A stretch of 64,000 nucleotides of DNA. It comes from DAOUAT01 sp964551735 (lineage in GTDB: Bacteria > Chloroflexota > Anaerolineae > CG2-30-64-16). Where the stretch lies: NCBI GenBank assembly GCA_964551735.1, contig CAZKEF010000006.1, forward strand, positions 132,021 through 196,020. Direction: 5' to 3'. The first letter of the stretch is position 1, and every line of letters begins with the position of its first letter. This document shows, piece by piece, positions 35,162 through 43,656 of this stretch. Under the pieces are notes generated by a model. It was not told the origin of the DNA and ran no database searches. It saw only the letters and a list, made by a program, of their open reading frames with translations. A program made the translations under genes and the position numbers.

Positions 35162-36027
35162 TGAAAGCCGTGAGAGTCGTCCTGCTGGTGGGGCTGTGGC
35201 TGGCGCTTGGTTATCCAGTCTCGCGTTGGCTGGCCGGCGAATGGCTGGGCAACGACTACTATTCGCACGGTCCGCTGGTGCCGCTCGTCGCGGCGTTCTT
35301 CGCCTGGCGGCTCTGGGTCAGCCGGCCGGTCGGGTTGCCCCAGACGCCATTTGTAGGGGCGCACCCTCGCGGTCGCCCCGGCGGGCAGGTGCAAGGCCTG
35401 CCCCTACTGGCCGTGGTGATGGTGCTCGGTGCTTATCTCTACGCGCTGTGGCGGCAGGCGTATTTCGTGGCCGCGCTGGCGCTGATCGCCCTGGTCACGG
35501 CCCTGGCGTGGTATTTGCTGGGGCCGGCGCTGGTGCGACGCATGGCGTTTCCCGTTGCGTTTCTCGCCTTCATGGTTCCGCTGCCGTTCGTGGAGCCACT
35601 CAGCGTGCCGCTGGCGCAGTTCACCGGCGCAGTGGCGGGGGCCAGCCTGCGGCTGTTCGGCGTGCCCGTCACGGTCAATGGCGCGCAGGTTAGCTTGCCC
35701 GGCGCGCAACTGGTGGTGGGCGCGGCATGCAGCGGGTTGCGCTCTGTCGTGGCGTTGCTGACGTTGGTGGCGGTCTGGGTGTTCATCGTGCAAGGGTCGC
35801 GCTGGGCCAGGCTGGTGCTGGCGTTAAGTAGTCTGCCGATTGCTGCGATGGGCAACATTCTGCGCGTGGCCTCGCTGTTGGTAGTTGCCAATGCCTGGGG
35901 GACGGATATCGCCTTCCGGTATTACCACAACTACTCTGGATTCGTTTTCTTCTTCGCCGCGTTGGCGTCCTTGCTTCTGTTCAGTTGGGTGGCCGGATGT
36001 CGCAGCATCAGGGCCGATATCTGGTAG
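35161..36027 (+). CDS. Exosortase (XrtA-type cysteine transpeptidase)
   Basis: The ATG overlaps the preceding stop codon. The 288-residue polytopic membrane protein has the N-terminal YYSHGPLVPLV motif and the exosortase catalytic triad: Cys190 (VGAACSGLRSVVALL), Arg235 (AMGNILRVASLL) and His256 (YYHNYSGFVFFF). Exosortases cleave and anchor PEP-CTERM proteins at the membrane; a PEP-CTERM protein is encoded just downstream on the other strand. A 55-bp repeat is inserted in frame as residues 65-83 in a loop. EpsI overlaps its 3' end by 31 bases. Confidence 0.87.
   Translation: MKAVRVVLLVGLWLALGYPVSRWLAGEWLGNDYYSHGPLVPLVAAFFAWRLWVSRPVGLPQTPFVGAHPRGRPGGQVQGLPLLAVVMVLGAYLYALWRQAYFVAALALIALVTALAWYLLGPALVRRMAFPVAFLAFMVPLPFVEPLSVPLAQFTGAVAGASLRLFGVPVTVNGAQVSLPGAQLVVGAACSGLRSVVALLTLVAVWVFIVQGSRWARLVLALSSLPIAAMGNILRVASLLVVANAWGTDIAFRYYHNYSGFVFFFAALASLLLFSWVAGCRSIRADIW
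35353..35407. repeat. 55-bp GTAGGGGC/GCCCCTAC element inside the exosortase gene
   Basis: The perfect terminal inverted repeats GTAGGGGC and GCCCCTAC bound a 55-bp unit. A second complete copy of exactly the same length is at 59408-59462. Translation gives VGAHPRGRPGGQVQGLP, so the frame is kept. Confidence 0.75.
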
Positions 36028-36680
36028 CGCTCCTGCTGTTGATCGTCGCCGTGGCTGCCGCGGCCACGATCAACCAGCGCGGCAGGCTTCCGCCAGGCGA
36101 GTCGGCCCAGGCGGGCTACCAGTTCGTGGCTGACATCAGCAACTGGCAGCGCACCGAACGCGAGCGCGTGGTGTCTTCACCCTACGATTTTAGCCTGACG
36201 GGCGACCTTACCCGCCTACCCCTGCAATTGGGTGGCTGGTCAGGCGTGGACGTGCCCCAAACCAATCTCGAAGTTGCGACGCTGTTGGAGCCGGAGCAAT
36301 ACGTCTACCGGCGCTATATCCGGCCGGACGGCAGCCTGGTGTGGCTGAGCTTGATCGGCAGTCGCACATCCAAAAGCTTTCACTCCCCGCAAATCTGCTA
36401 CGACGCGGACGGCTGGCAGATCGAGGCCGGCTCCGAGACCTTAGCGCTGGCCCAGGGCGAGATCGTCGCCTTGCGCCTGCTCGGCCGGAAGGCGCTGGCC
36501 GACGGCAGCACAGCTCAACACCTGGCGTTTTACTTCTATCTGTGGCCCGCACCTGCGCGTGACCCAGGGGCAGGCACGGTGCTGGTGAAGGTGACTGTGC
36601 CGGTCAGCGGCAGCGTCGAGGAAGCCGCGGCCTGGGCCAAGGAGTTCGTTGGGACGCTCCTTACCGCCGCGCGTGAGTGA
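35997..36680 (+). CDS. EpsI-family exosortase-associated protein
   Basis: The ATG at 35997 lies inside the 3' end of the exosortase gene. The 227-residue product has one N-terminal membrane helix (YLVALLLLIVAVAAAATI) followed by an EpsI-like domain: LGGWSGVDVP, VWLSLIGSRTSKSFHSPQIC and YDADGWQIEAG. EpsI proteins act with exosortases in exopolysaccharide-linked protein sorting. They are often fused to the exosortase; here they are separate but overlapping. It converges with the PEP-CTERM gene, 24 bases away. Confidence 0.8.
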   Translation: MSQHQGRYLVALLLLIVAVAAAATINQRGRLPPGESAQAGYQFVADISNWQRTERERVVSSPYDFSLTGDLTRLPLQLGGWSGVDVPQTNLEVATLLEPEQYVYRRYIRPDGSLVWLSLIGSRTSKSFHSPQICYDADGWQIEAGSETLALAQGEIVALRLLGRKALADGSTAQHLAFYFYLWPAPARDPGAGTVLVKVTVPVSGSVEEAAAWAKEFVGTLLTAARE

Positions 36681-36704
36681 AACTTGCGGGCAACGGTCTT
36701 TCAA

Positions 36705-37985
36705 TCATCGCCGCTGTTGCCTCTGTCGCGCAAACCCGGCCAGCGCAGCCAACCCGGCCGCCAGCAGCAGCCCTGTGGCCGGCTCGGGGATCTCCACCGG
36801 CGGCGGTTGTCCCGGCGGCGTCGGATCCTCCAGGCACTGCCAGGTCGCGCCGTAGTCGTAGGACTTGTACAGCCGCGTGTGTCCGTCCGGCGCAGAGTAC
36901 CGGCCAAACAACAAGACTCCGCAATCGCCATTGGGACCGCAGTATTCGCCAGCGCCTTGCACGGCCAGCTTTTCGGGCGTTGGCAAGGGCTCCCAGGTGG
37001 CCCCGCCGTCACGGGAGATGTACGAGCCGGCCGGCCGGCAAGTGTCTTGGGCGAGACAACTGGCAGCGCCTGACTGCCAAACCCAAATCCACAACGTCTG
37101 ATCGAAAACGTAACGCGGAGATACCACTTGCTCCCAAATATAGAATGGCAGGTTGGCGCGCCAGGTGATGTCTTGCCAGGTGTCACCTGCATCGGTGGAC
37201 TTGAACAGCACGCCGCCGAAGTTGAGAAACACCGTGCGATTGCTTACGAACCCCGGCGCAAATTCGATCCAGCCGATCCCGGCACCGGGATTGTGGCCCG
37301 CCAGGCCCTCGTTGTGCGGCGTCCAGGTCTGGCCACCATCGGCGGATTTCCAGATGCCGAAACTGACTTTATAGTCACCGGGGCTGATCAAGATGGTCTG
37401 ATCACTGGCGAAAGCAGGCGAAATGGCTGCACTGTGAACCCAGCCGGCATAGAGCTGCGTCCACGTGGCGCCGGCGTCAGCGCTGCGAAAGAAACCGTCC
37501 TCCGGGGTGCTCAGGCCGCCGCCACCACCCCGCCAGGCATAGACGATATCTGACGTCAGCGGCGCTATCTCTAGATGGGCATAACCAGGGGGTAAGTTGC
37601 GGATCTGGATGGCCCAGGTGTCGCCCGCATCTGTCGAACGCCAGTAGACGTCCGCGCCGGATGCCGGGTCGATGCCTAGCACGTAGAGAGTGTGATCCGT
37701 GCTGTAATTCAGGGATGGATATATCCAGCGCGGCTCATAGGGCGGTAGTTCGACCCAAGTGAGGCCAGCATCCCAACTGCGCAGTAGGCGCCGATGCTCC
37801 GCAATGAATCTTATGATCAACAGAGCATGATCGTCGCGGAACGCTGATGATATAACCAAATCGCCTGATTGGTCAAAAGGTTGGCAAAGAGGTAACGCAG
37901 TCTCAGCCCTCACAGCCGGTAAGCCGCTGCCGGTCAATAGCATTAGATAGCCGATTGTAGCTACGATCCTCAATGAACAACGCAT
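36705..37985 (-). CDS. PEP-CTERM protein with Asp-box (BNR) repeats
   Basis: A near-complete Shine-Dalgarno (AAGGAGGTGATC) precedes the ATG at 37985. The 426-residue protein has a signal peptide (IVATIGYLMLLTGSGLPAVRA) and seven Asp-box motifs of the form SxDxGxTW (SWDAGLTW, STDAGDTW, SADAGATW, SADGGQTW, STDAGDTW, SRDGGATW, SYDYGATW), indicating a sialidase- or sortilin-like propeller. It ends with a classical exosortase signal: IPEPATG, a hydrophobic helix and ARQRQQRR. It is the likely client of the adjacent exosortase. No sialidase catalytic Arg triad was identified. It follows the glycosidase gene by 21 bases. Confidence 0.87.
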   Translation of the reverse strand: MRCSLRIVATIGYLMLLTGSGLPAVRAETALPLCQPFDQSGDLVISSAFRDDHALLIIRFIAEHRRLLRSWDAGLTWVELPPYEPRWIYPSLNYSTDHTLYVLGIDPASGADVYWRSTDAGDTWAIQIRNLPPGYAHLEIAPLTSDIVYAWRGGGGGLSTPEDGFFRSADAGATWTQLYAGWVHSAAISPAFASDQTILISPGDYKVSFGIWKSADGGQTWTPHNEGLAGHNPGAGIGWIEFAPGFVSNRTVFLNFGGVLFKSTDAGDTWQDITWRANLPFYIWEQVVSPRYVFDQTLWIWVWQSGAASCLAQDTCRPAGSYISRDGGATWEPLPTPEKLAVQGAGEYCGPNGDCGVLLFGRYSAPDGHTRLYKSYDYGATWQCLEDPTPPGQPPPVEIPEPATGLLLAAGLAALAGFARQRQQRR

Positions 37986-38006
37986 CGATCACCTCCTTAC
38001 GGTGCA

Positions 38007-39600
38007 TCATGGTGCATCGTAGCCAGGGGCGCTACAGCCGAGACAGGTGGCGTCACACCAGTTGACGCCCAACGCGTTCAGGTTGCCATTGGGGGCATCG
38101 AGCAGGCTAGTCGCCTCGTACCAGTTCCAGTGTGAGACAAACCACGTTAAGGAGTTGAACCACATGCAGCAATCAGCGCTCGGCTCCTGTGGAGGCTGTC
38201 CTAGTGGAGCTGCGGCAGTGCGAAACCAGGTCAGCAACGGCTGCTGGTAGTAATCCCGAGTCCTACTCCACGGCAGCTCGTTGCGCCAATTGGGATGTGA
38301 GAGCGTGTCATACAGGACCCCCGTCTCGGTAATCCAGATGGGGCGGCCGCCTGTCAACTCTGGATGGGGGTTACCAGGTCCGCTGGTATTCGTGTCTTGC
38401 AGGTAGCGATAGCCGTCCCGCAACGCCTGTTCCACACAAGGCGCATCCAAGAACCAGTCCGGTATGTTGCCATCAACACCTGTACAAGTGATGCCATCAA
38501 AAGAGGTGTGATAGGTTGAGTGATGATTCGGATAGGCGTGCAGAGCAATGCCATCCAACCATGGCTTGTTCGGGTCTACTCGGTATAGCTCATTGAGAAA
38601 AGCCTCCCAAATGGGTATGGCACGTGGGAAAATCACGGGCAGTGTAGGCCTGGGTAAGTACTCCAAGGCTGGACCGAAGATCCGTGCAGTCGGATCAGCA
38701 GCCTTGATAGCATTATAGTAACGTATGTACTGCTGCGCAATATAGGTGCCTAATCCAGCCCAGTTGTTATCAGAAATGTAGCTATATCTGATGTCAGCCT
38801 CAATACCAACCACAACCCTTTTGGGTTTCTCTGGCATTGTCCGGCTCATTGAAGAGCAGCCAGACACGGCCGGGATGATCACGCGCCAGACCTGCGGCAG
38901 TTTCTGGGGAGATCCCCGCATTCACATCATCGCTGCACCAAATCATCGGCACGTAAGCCGGATCGACCAGCGCCGCCGCCATCTGCGCTTCAAGGGTCGC
39001 GGCGCTCTGCGCCTGGTCGCCGTTCGCCGCGACCCAAGCGCCGTTGAAGCCCCAGTTGTAGTACCAGTCTGCAGCTATGGCCGTAGGAGCCTTCAGATTA
39101 TGAACGCCAATCCCCTGCCAACCATAACGCAGCGGCTCCAGACGTATGACCACCGGCAGCCAAGCGCGCGGCTGTAACGTGGCGGTCGGCAGCGGCGTGC
39201 CCAGCGGCGAGAGGAAGAGGCCCAGCACCGGGGTGGCGGTCGGCTTGGGCGTGGGCGTCGGTTTCGGGGTGTGGGTAGGTTTGGGGGTCGGTTTGACCGG
39301 CGAGTCGAAGGGCTGGGCGGCGAACACGGCGGCATGTCCGTTCAGGGTCGGGGCTGCCGGTCCGGTTGGCGCCAGCAGGAGCGCGGCGGCCAGGCTGCCC
39401 GCGGCCGCCAGGGCCAGCACCCTATAACGTGCAAAACGGGGTCGGCCGGTCGGATGTGTTGGGTCATAGTTGTCTACTGCAACGGGGGTGGGGGCGAATG
39501 GCGCGGCGCAGGCAAGACTGCTCGTAAAGCCGCGCGCACGGTGACGATCCAGAGCCGTCGTGGACAATGACATTGGGACATCGGGAGTCTCCTCTCGCAC
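38007..39600 (-). pseudogene. Asl1-like glycosyl hydrolase with one frameshift
   Basis: Two overlapping minus-strand frames make one protein. The first (from 39600) has a membrane anchor (YRVLALAAAGSLAAALLLAP), a Lys/Thr-Pro linker, a WLPVVIR motif and the start of a glycosidase core ending WLLFNEPDN. The second (to 38007) continues with NNWAGLGTYIAQQY, RIFGPALEYL, LDGIALHAYPNHHS and GRPIWITETGVLYD, where the Glu is a likely nucleophile. The frames switch near 38812-38830 at AAACCCAAAAGGG. Dropping one A restores the frame, so this may be a sequencing error, programmed slippage or a true lesion. The start could be the GTG at 39600 or the ATG at 39573. It probably cleaves an extracellular glycan. 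Confidence 0.7.
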
Positions 39601-39718
39601 GCATCCCGCAGTGCGCTATTACTGTGAGAACTACCGGACCAGGGGGAGCAGACCGGCAGTTACGATAGCCACGAAAGAGCCTCACCTCACGGCTAAGCCT
39701 AACGCAGAAAGGGGCCGT

Positions 39719-39742
39719 ACAACATGACTCTTGTCATGTTGT
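39719..39742. promoter_or_regulatory. Perfect palindrome with CATGAC-N4-GTCATG core
   Basis: ACAACATGAC, TCTT, GTCATGTTGT is a perfect 10-bp inverted repeat. The core is the same as in the aldehyde oxidoreductase promoter (55046-55061). Read on the minus strand, a TAGGCT at 39696-39701 stands where a -10 box would be if the palindrome were at -41.5, upstream of the glycosidase gene. It could instead be a ComEC terminator hairpin, but no U-run follows. Confidence 0.5.
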
Positions 39743-39753
39743 GTGCGCTGAGA

Positions 39754-42018
39754 TCAGCGGGCTTTTCCACTGTTCAGCCGCCGCACCCACACCCGCGCCC
39801 CATCCGTCACCACCTCAATGCTCGCGTCCGGCGGGACGCGCGCCGCACCGCGGGCGGTTAGCATGGCGGCAACGTCAGGTGGGTAGGTGGTCCCCTCCGG
39901 CCAGAGAATGACCTGCGGCGCGGCCGCGGCCAGGAACTCGGCTGTGGGCCAGGCGCCGGTCTCGGGGCCGGGCGCGAACAGGACGGTCAGCCGCAGGTCG
40001 GGCGGCCCGGTTGCCAGCAGCGCGGCCTGCCCGGCCGGCGGGATGGCCGCGGGCAGCAACGCGCGGAACTGGCCGTAGGAGACCAGGATGGCCGGTTCTC
40101 CGCCCGCGTCCAACCGGGTCAGCGCCACCCCGTCACCCAGCCGGATCTGCGTGCCGGGGGCCAGGCTGGCCGGGTCGAGGCCGCGGCGCCCCGGCCAGAG
40201 ATCGGCCGCGCCCGGCCCGAGCGCCAGATCCACGGTGCGCTGGCCGGTCAGCAGCGAGCGCGCGGCCGCGGCCAGCGTCGCGCCATCCCCGCGGCCGTCC
40301 CAGATCCAGGCGCGGCGGCCGGCCGGCGTCACCAGCAGCGCGGCCTCGCCGGCGCCATCGGCCGCGGGTAGGAGCGTGACGTGCAGCCGGCCATCGGGCT
40401 GCGCGGCCAGCACGGTGCTTGCCAGCCAGACCGGCGCCATAGCCCCGGCCGCCCAGGCCAGCGCCTTGCCCGGCGGCAGCGTCGTCCAGCCACGCTGGCG
40501 CGCCTCGCGCCAGAGCAATGTGCCGATCAGCACGCCGTAATAGATCAGCGCCAGCACACGGCCCACCGCGCCCGTGTCCACCGAGGCGAAGGGCACGGCC
40601 GCGGTCAGGCGCACGACCGCGGTGGTGTAGGTGAGAAACAGCCAGGGGATCACGGCCAGGACGCGACCCAGCGGCTCGCAGGCCAGGCCGGCGACCAGCG
40701 CGGCCATGCCGCCCCCCATGATCGGCGGCTGCGCGGGCAGGATGAAGAAGTTGGTGACCAGCGAGATCACCGAGAGCCGCCCGAAGACGTAGACGATCAG
40801 CGGCAGGGTGGTCATCTGCGCGGCCAGGGTGACGATCAGTCCGTCGTTGAGGAAGCCGCTGACCCGGCCGGCCGCGGCCGCAGGCAAGATGCGCGCCAGC
40901 AGCCGTTCGAGGCTGGCGCCCAGGGGCCGGGTGAACAGGATCAGCCCCAGGGTCGCCAAGAAGCTGAGCTGGAAGCCCACGTCCCATAGCGACAGCGGGT
41001 TGATCAGCGTCATCGCCAGGCCCGAGGCGCACAGCGACACAAACGCGGTGCTCTGCCGGCCCAGGTAGATGGCGAAGATGTAGAGGCCGCCCATCAGCCC
41101 GGCGCGCAGTGCGGCCGCGTCCGCGCCCACCAGCAGCACGTAAAACGCGATCAGCGCCAGCGCGGGCCAGACCGCGCGGCGCCGGCCCAGCAACCGGCTC
41201 AGGCTTGCCATGATCACGCCGGAGAGCAACGCGATGTTGCTGCCGGAGATCACGATCACGTGGGTGGTTCCGGTCGCGGTGAACGCCTCGTCCACGTCTT
41301 CAGGGATGCCACTCTCGATACCCAGCAACATGCCGTTGGCCAGTGCAGCCGCGGGCTCAGGCAGGATGCGATTGAGCAGCGCGGCCCAGCGCGCCTTCAC
41401 CCCGTAAACAAAGGCCCAAAACGGCTGGCCTTGCCCCTCGGCCACGCGCTCGACTCGCGCGCGGCGCAGCAGGCTATGGATGTCGCGCTGGGCCAGGTAG
41501 CGCCGGTAATCGAAGTCGTCCAGTACAGGCGGGGTTTCAAGCTGGCCGCTGGCGCGCAGCCGGTCGCCGTAGCGGTATTCAGGGAAGCGGGGCGCCTGGA
41601 CCAGGACATCCCCGCGCACGCGTAGGATCTCCCCACGCACGGTGATCGCCTCGACGCGCAGACGGTATTGGATGCCGGTATCGCGCACATCGGGGAAGCC
41701 GATCACCACCCCTTCCACCGTGGCCCGAACCGGGTCCGTCTCGGTGCCGTTGAAGAAGGCCACGTCGCCTGGGCGGGGACAGGCCGCGAAGGGATGGGCA
41801 TGGTAGCGCCACATGCCCAGAACGGCGCATAGGCCGAGAACGAGCGCCAGGCGGACCTCCGGCCGGCGGCGCGCGAACAGGGCCGCCAATAGCAAGCTCC
41901 CCCCGGTGACCGCGAAGGGCCAGCCCGGCGTCGCGCAGCCGAGCACCCCCTGCTGCCAGGCCCATTGCCCCAACAGGATGCCGAACGCCCAGGCGATGGT
42001 GAGATAAACGAGGGTCAT
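39754..42018 (-). CDS. comEC: ComEC/Rec2 competence DNA channel with degenerate C-terminal domain
   Basis: The ATG at 42018 behind GGGGGAACGC is preferred. The 754-residue polytopic protein has an N-terminal DUF4131 region, the Competence domain with TTHVIVISGSNIALLSGVIM and NPLSLWDVGFQLSFLATLG, many membrane helices, and a C-terminal part beginning PDGRLHVTLLPAADGAG. That last part aligns with the metallo-beta-lactamase domain of the stand-alone protein at 32641-33507, but the DVGQGD and HxDxDH motifs are gone (GPGAAD where HPDGDH is expected). It imports single-stranded DNA during transformation. The nuclease-like domain here is presumably inactive. Confidence 0.87.
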   Translation of the reverse strand: MTLVYLTIAWAFGILLGQWAWQQGVLGCATPGWPFAVTGGSLLLAALFARRRPEVRLALVLGLCAVLGMWRYHAHPFAACPRPGDVAFFNGTETDPVRATVEGVVIGFPDVRDTGIQYRLRVEAITVRGEILRVRGDVLVQAPRFPEYRYGDRLRASGQLETPPVLDDFDYRRYLAQRDIHSLLRRARVERVAEGQGQPFWAFVYGVKARWAALLNRILPEPAAALANGMLLGIESGIPEDVDEAFTATGTTHVIVISGSNIALLSGVIMASLSRLLGRRRAVWPALALIAFYVLLVGADAAALRAGLMGGLYIFAIYLGRQSTAFVSLCASGLAMTLINPLSLWDVGFQLSFLATLGLILFTRPLGASLERLLARILPAAAAGRVSGFLNDGLIVTLAAQMTTLPLIVYVFGRLSVISLVTNFFILPAQPPIMGGGMAALVAGLACEPLGRVLAVIPWLFLTYTTAVVRLTAAVPFASVDTGAVGRVLALIYYGVLIGTLLWREARQRGWTTLPPGKALAWAAGAMAPVWLASTVLAAQPDGRLHVTLLPAADGAGEAALLVTPAGRRAWIWDGRGDGATLAAAARSLLTGQRTVDLALGPGAADLWPGRRGLDPASLAPGTQIRLGDGVALTRLDAGGEPAILVSYGQFRALLPAAIPPAGQAALLATGPPDLRLTVLFAPGPETGAWPTAEFLAAAAPQVILWPEGTTYPPDVAAMLTARGAARVPPDASIEVVTDGARVWVRRLNSGKAR

Positions 42019-42157
42019 GCGTTCCCCCCTAGCCGCGCGCGGCGATAGCGCTCCTGGCCGCATGGGGGGAGCATCCCGGCGTGGACTGCCAGGACGTGCG
42101 GTGACAGGACCCTACAACGGCTATTTTCGCACACATCGCGCGCCTGTGCAAACAAGT

Positions 42158-42186
42158 TTGGGGTTGAATGAGGCCGCGCGTATAAT
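42158..42186 (+). promoter_or_regulatory. Promoter of the anion transporter gene
   Basis: TTGGGG and a perfect TATAAT are separated by 17 bases. The rest of the 42019-42335 interval holds a CGAGGCTTCAGCCAGT stretch (42223-42240 region) that resembles one at 50338-50356 before lepB; nothing else was recognised. Confidence 0.5.
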
Positions 42187-42335
42187 CAACCAACTCAGGA
42201 ATTCCGAATACACCTCGAATCGAGGCTTCAGCCAGTCTGGAACGTGGCCCGAATAGCCTGGAAACCGGCTGGACCCTCGCTCCCGAAGTGCGCGTTCTGT
42301 CTGTGGTTTCTACGCGTATTGGAGTTGCGCACTTT

Positions 42336-43565
42336 ATGACGCTACACCAATGGCTTGTTACCGGGATAGTCATCCTCACCCTGCTCGGTGTGGCGGTTGG
42401 GCGTTATCCGCGGCTGCGGATGAACCGCGCCACCATCGCGCTGGTGGGCGCCACGTTGTTGATCGCGGCCGGCGCGCTCTCGTTGGAGCAAGCCTACGCC
42501 GCGCTGGACATGAACACCCTGGTGCTGCTCTTTGCCATGATGGTGATCAACGTCAACCTGCGGCTGGCCGGGTTCTTCCGGCTGGTTGGGAGCCAGGTGA
42601 TGCGGCTGGCGGGCACGCCGCGGCAACTGCTGGCGTTGATCATCGTCTCATCCGGCGTCCTGTCCGCGCTGTTCTTGAACGACACCATCGTCTTGATGTT
42701 CACACCGCTCGTGTTGGACATCGTGCTTGCGCTGCGTCGCAACCCGATCCCATACCTGATCGGCCTCGTGACGGCGGCGAATATCGGCTCGGCCGCGACC
42801 ATCGTGGGCAACCCGCAGAATATGATCATCGGCGTCAGCTCCGGCATCCCGTTCACGACCTTCACCGCCTGGCTCGCGCCGATCTCGCTGGCCGGGCTGG
42901 TGGTCGCCTGGGGCGTAATCGTGCTGGTGTATCGCCAGGAGTTCGCGGTCGTCGGCTTCCCCGATGATGCAGCCCTGCCCCGTGAGGCCATCTACCGGCC
43001 GCTTTTGCAGAAAAGCATGCTCGCCACCGCCCTAATGCTGGCCGCGTTTTGGGTTGGCGCGCCGATCCCCATGGCAGCACTGGCCGCAGCCGCGGCGCTG
43101 CTGGTCACGCGGCGCATCAAGCCGCAGCGGGTGTTCGACGAGGTGGATTTCACCCTGTTAGTGTTCTTCGCGGGGCTGTTCATGGTGACCGGCGCCATCG
43201 AGCATAGCGGGCTGAGCGAGCAGCTTTTTGCCGTCGGCCGGCCCCTGGTGGGGCAGGGCGTGGCCGCGCTGTCGGCGGTGGCAGTCGTGCTCAGCAACCT
43301 GGTATCCAACGTCCCGGCCGTCTTGCTCTTCCGCCCGCTGATCGGCCAGTTGGCCGATCAGCGGGCGGCTTGGCTGACCCTGGCCATGGCGACGACATTC
43401 GCGGGCAACCTGACACTGCTCGGTTCGGTGGCGAACCTGATTGTGGCCGAGGTCGCGCGCAGCCGCAATGTGGAGTTGTCTTTCACAGAGTACCTCAAGG
43501 CCGGTGTGCCCATCACACTGATCAGCCTGGCACTGGGTGTGGCCTGGCTGGCGTTACGATCGTGA
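42336..43565 (+). CDS. ArsB/CitMHS/SLC13-type ion transporter
   Basis: The ATG at 42336 (MTLHQWLVTGIVI) gives a 409-residue protein; an in-frame GTG at 42288 is an alternative. About eleven hydrophobic helices are visible. Two opposed repeat hairpins carry the conserved Asn motifs ATIVGNPQNMIIG and LSNLVSNVPAVLLF, typical of the ion transporter superfamily (ArsB, NhaD, DASS, CitT). The transported ion (arsenite, sodium or a carboxylate) cannot be fixed. It stands alone behind its own promoter. Confidence 0.8.
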   Translation: MTLHQWLVTGIVILTLLGVAVGRYPRLRMNRATIALVGATLLIAAGALSLEQAYAALDMNTLVLLFAMMVINVNLRLAGFFRLVGSQVMRLAGTPRQLLALIIVSSGVLSALFLNDTIVLMFTPLVLDIVLALRRNPIPYLIGLVTAANIGSAATIVGNPQNMIIGVSSGIPFTTFTAWLAPISLAGLVVAWGVIVLVYRQEFAVVGFPDDAALPREAIYRPLLQKSMLATALMLAAFWVGAPIPMAALAAAAALLVTRRIKPQRVFDEVDFTLLVFFAGLFMVTGAIEHSGLSEQLFAVGRPLVGQGVAALSAVAVVLSNLVSNVPAVLLFRPLIGQLADQRAAWLTLAMATTFAGNLTLLGSVANLIVAEVARSRNVELSFTEYLKAGVPITLISLALGVAWLALRS

Positions 43566-43596
43566 CCCGACCTTATTGGCGCTGGCGCGCCGGGCT

Positions 43597-43625
43597 TTGC
43601 CAGCCTGACCAGAGGGCGGTATACT
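43597..43625 (+). promoter_or_regulatory. Promoter of the PEP/pyruvate-binding protein gene
   Basis: TTGCCA (five of six) and TATACT (five of six) with a 17-base spacer lie 31 bases before the ATG. Confidence 0.65.
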
Positions 43626-43656
43626 TGCTGTGTGATCTCCTGAGGAGGGTTGCCGG

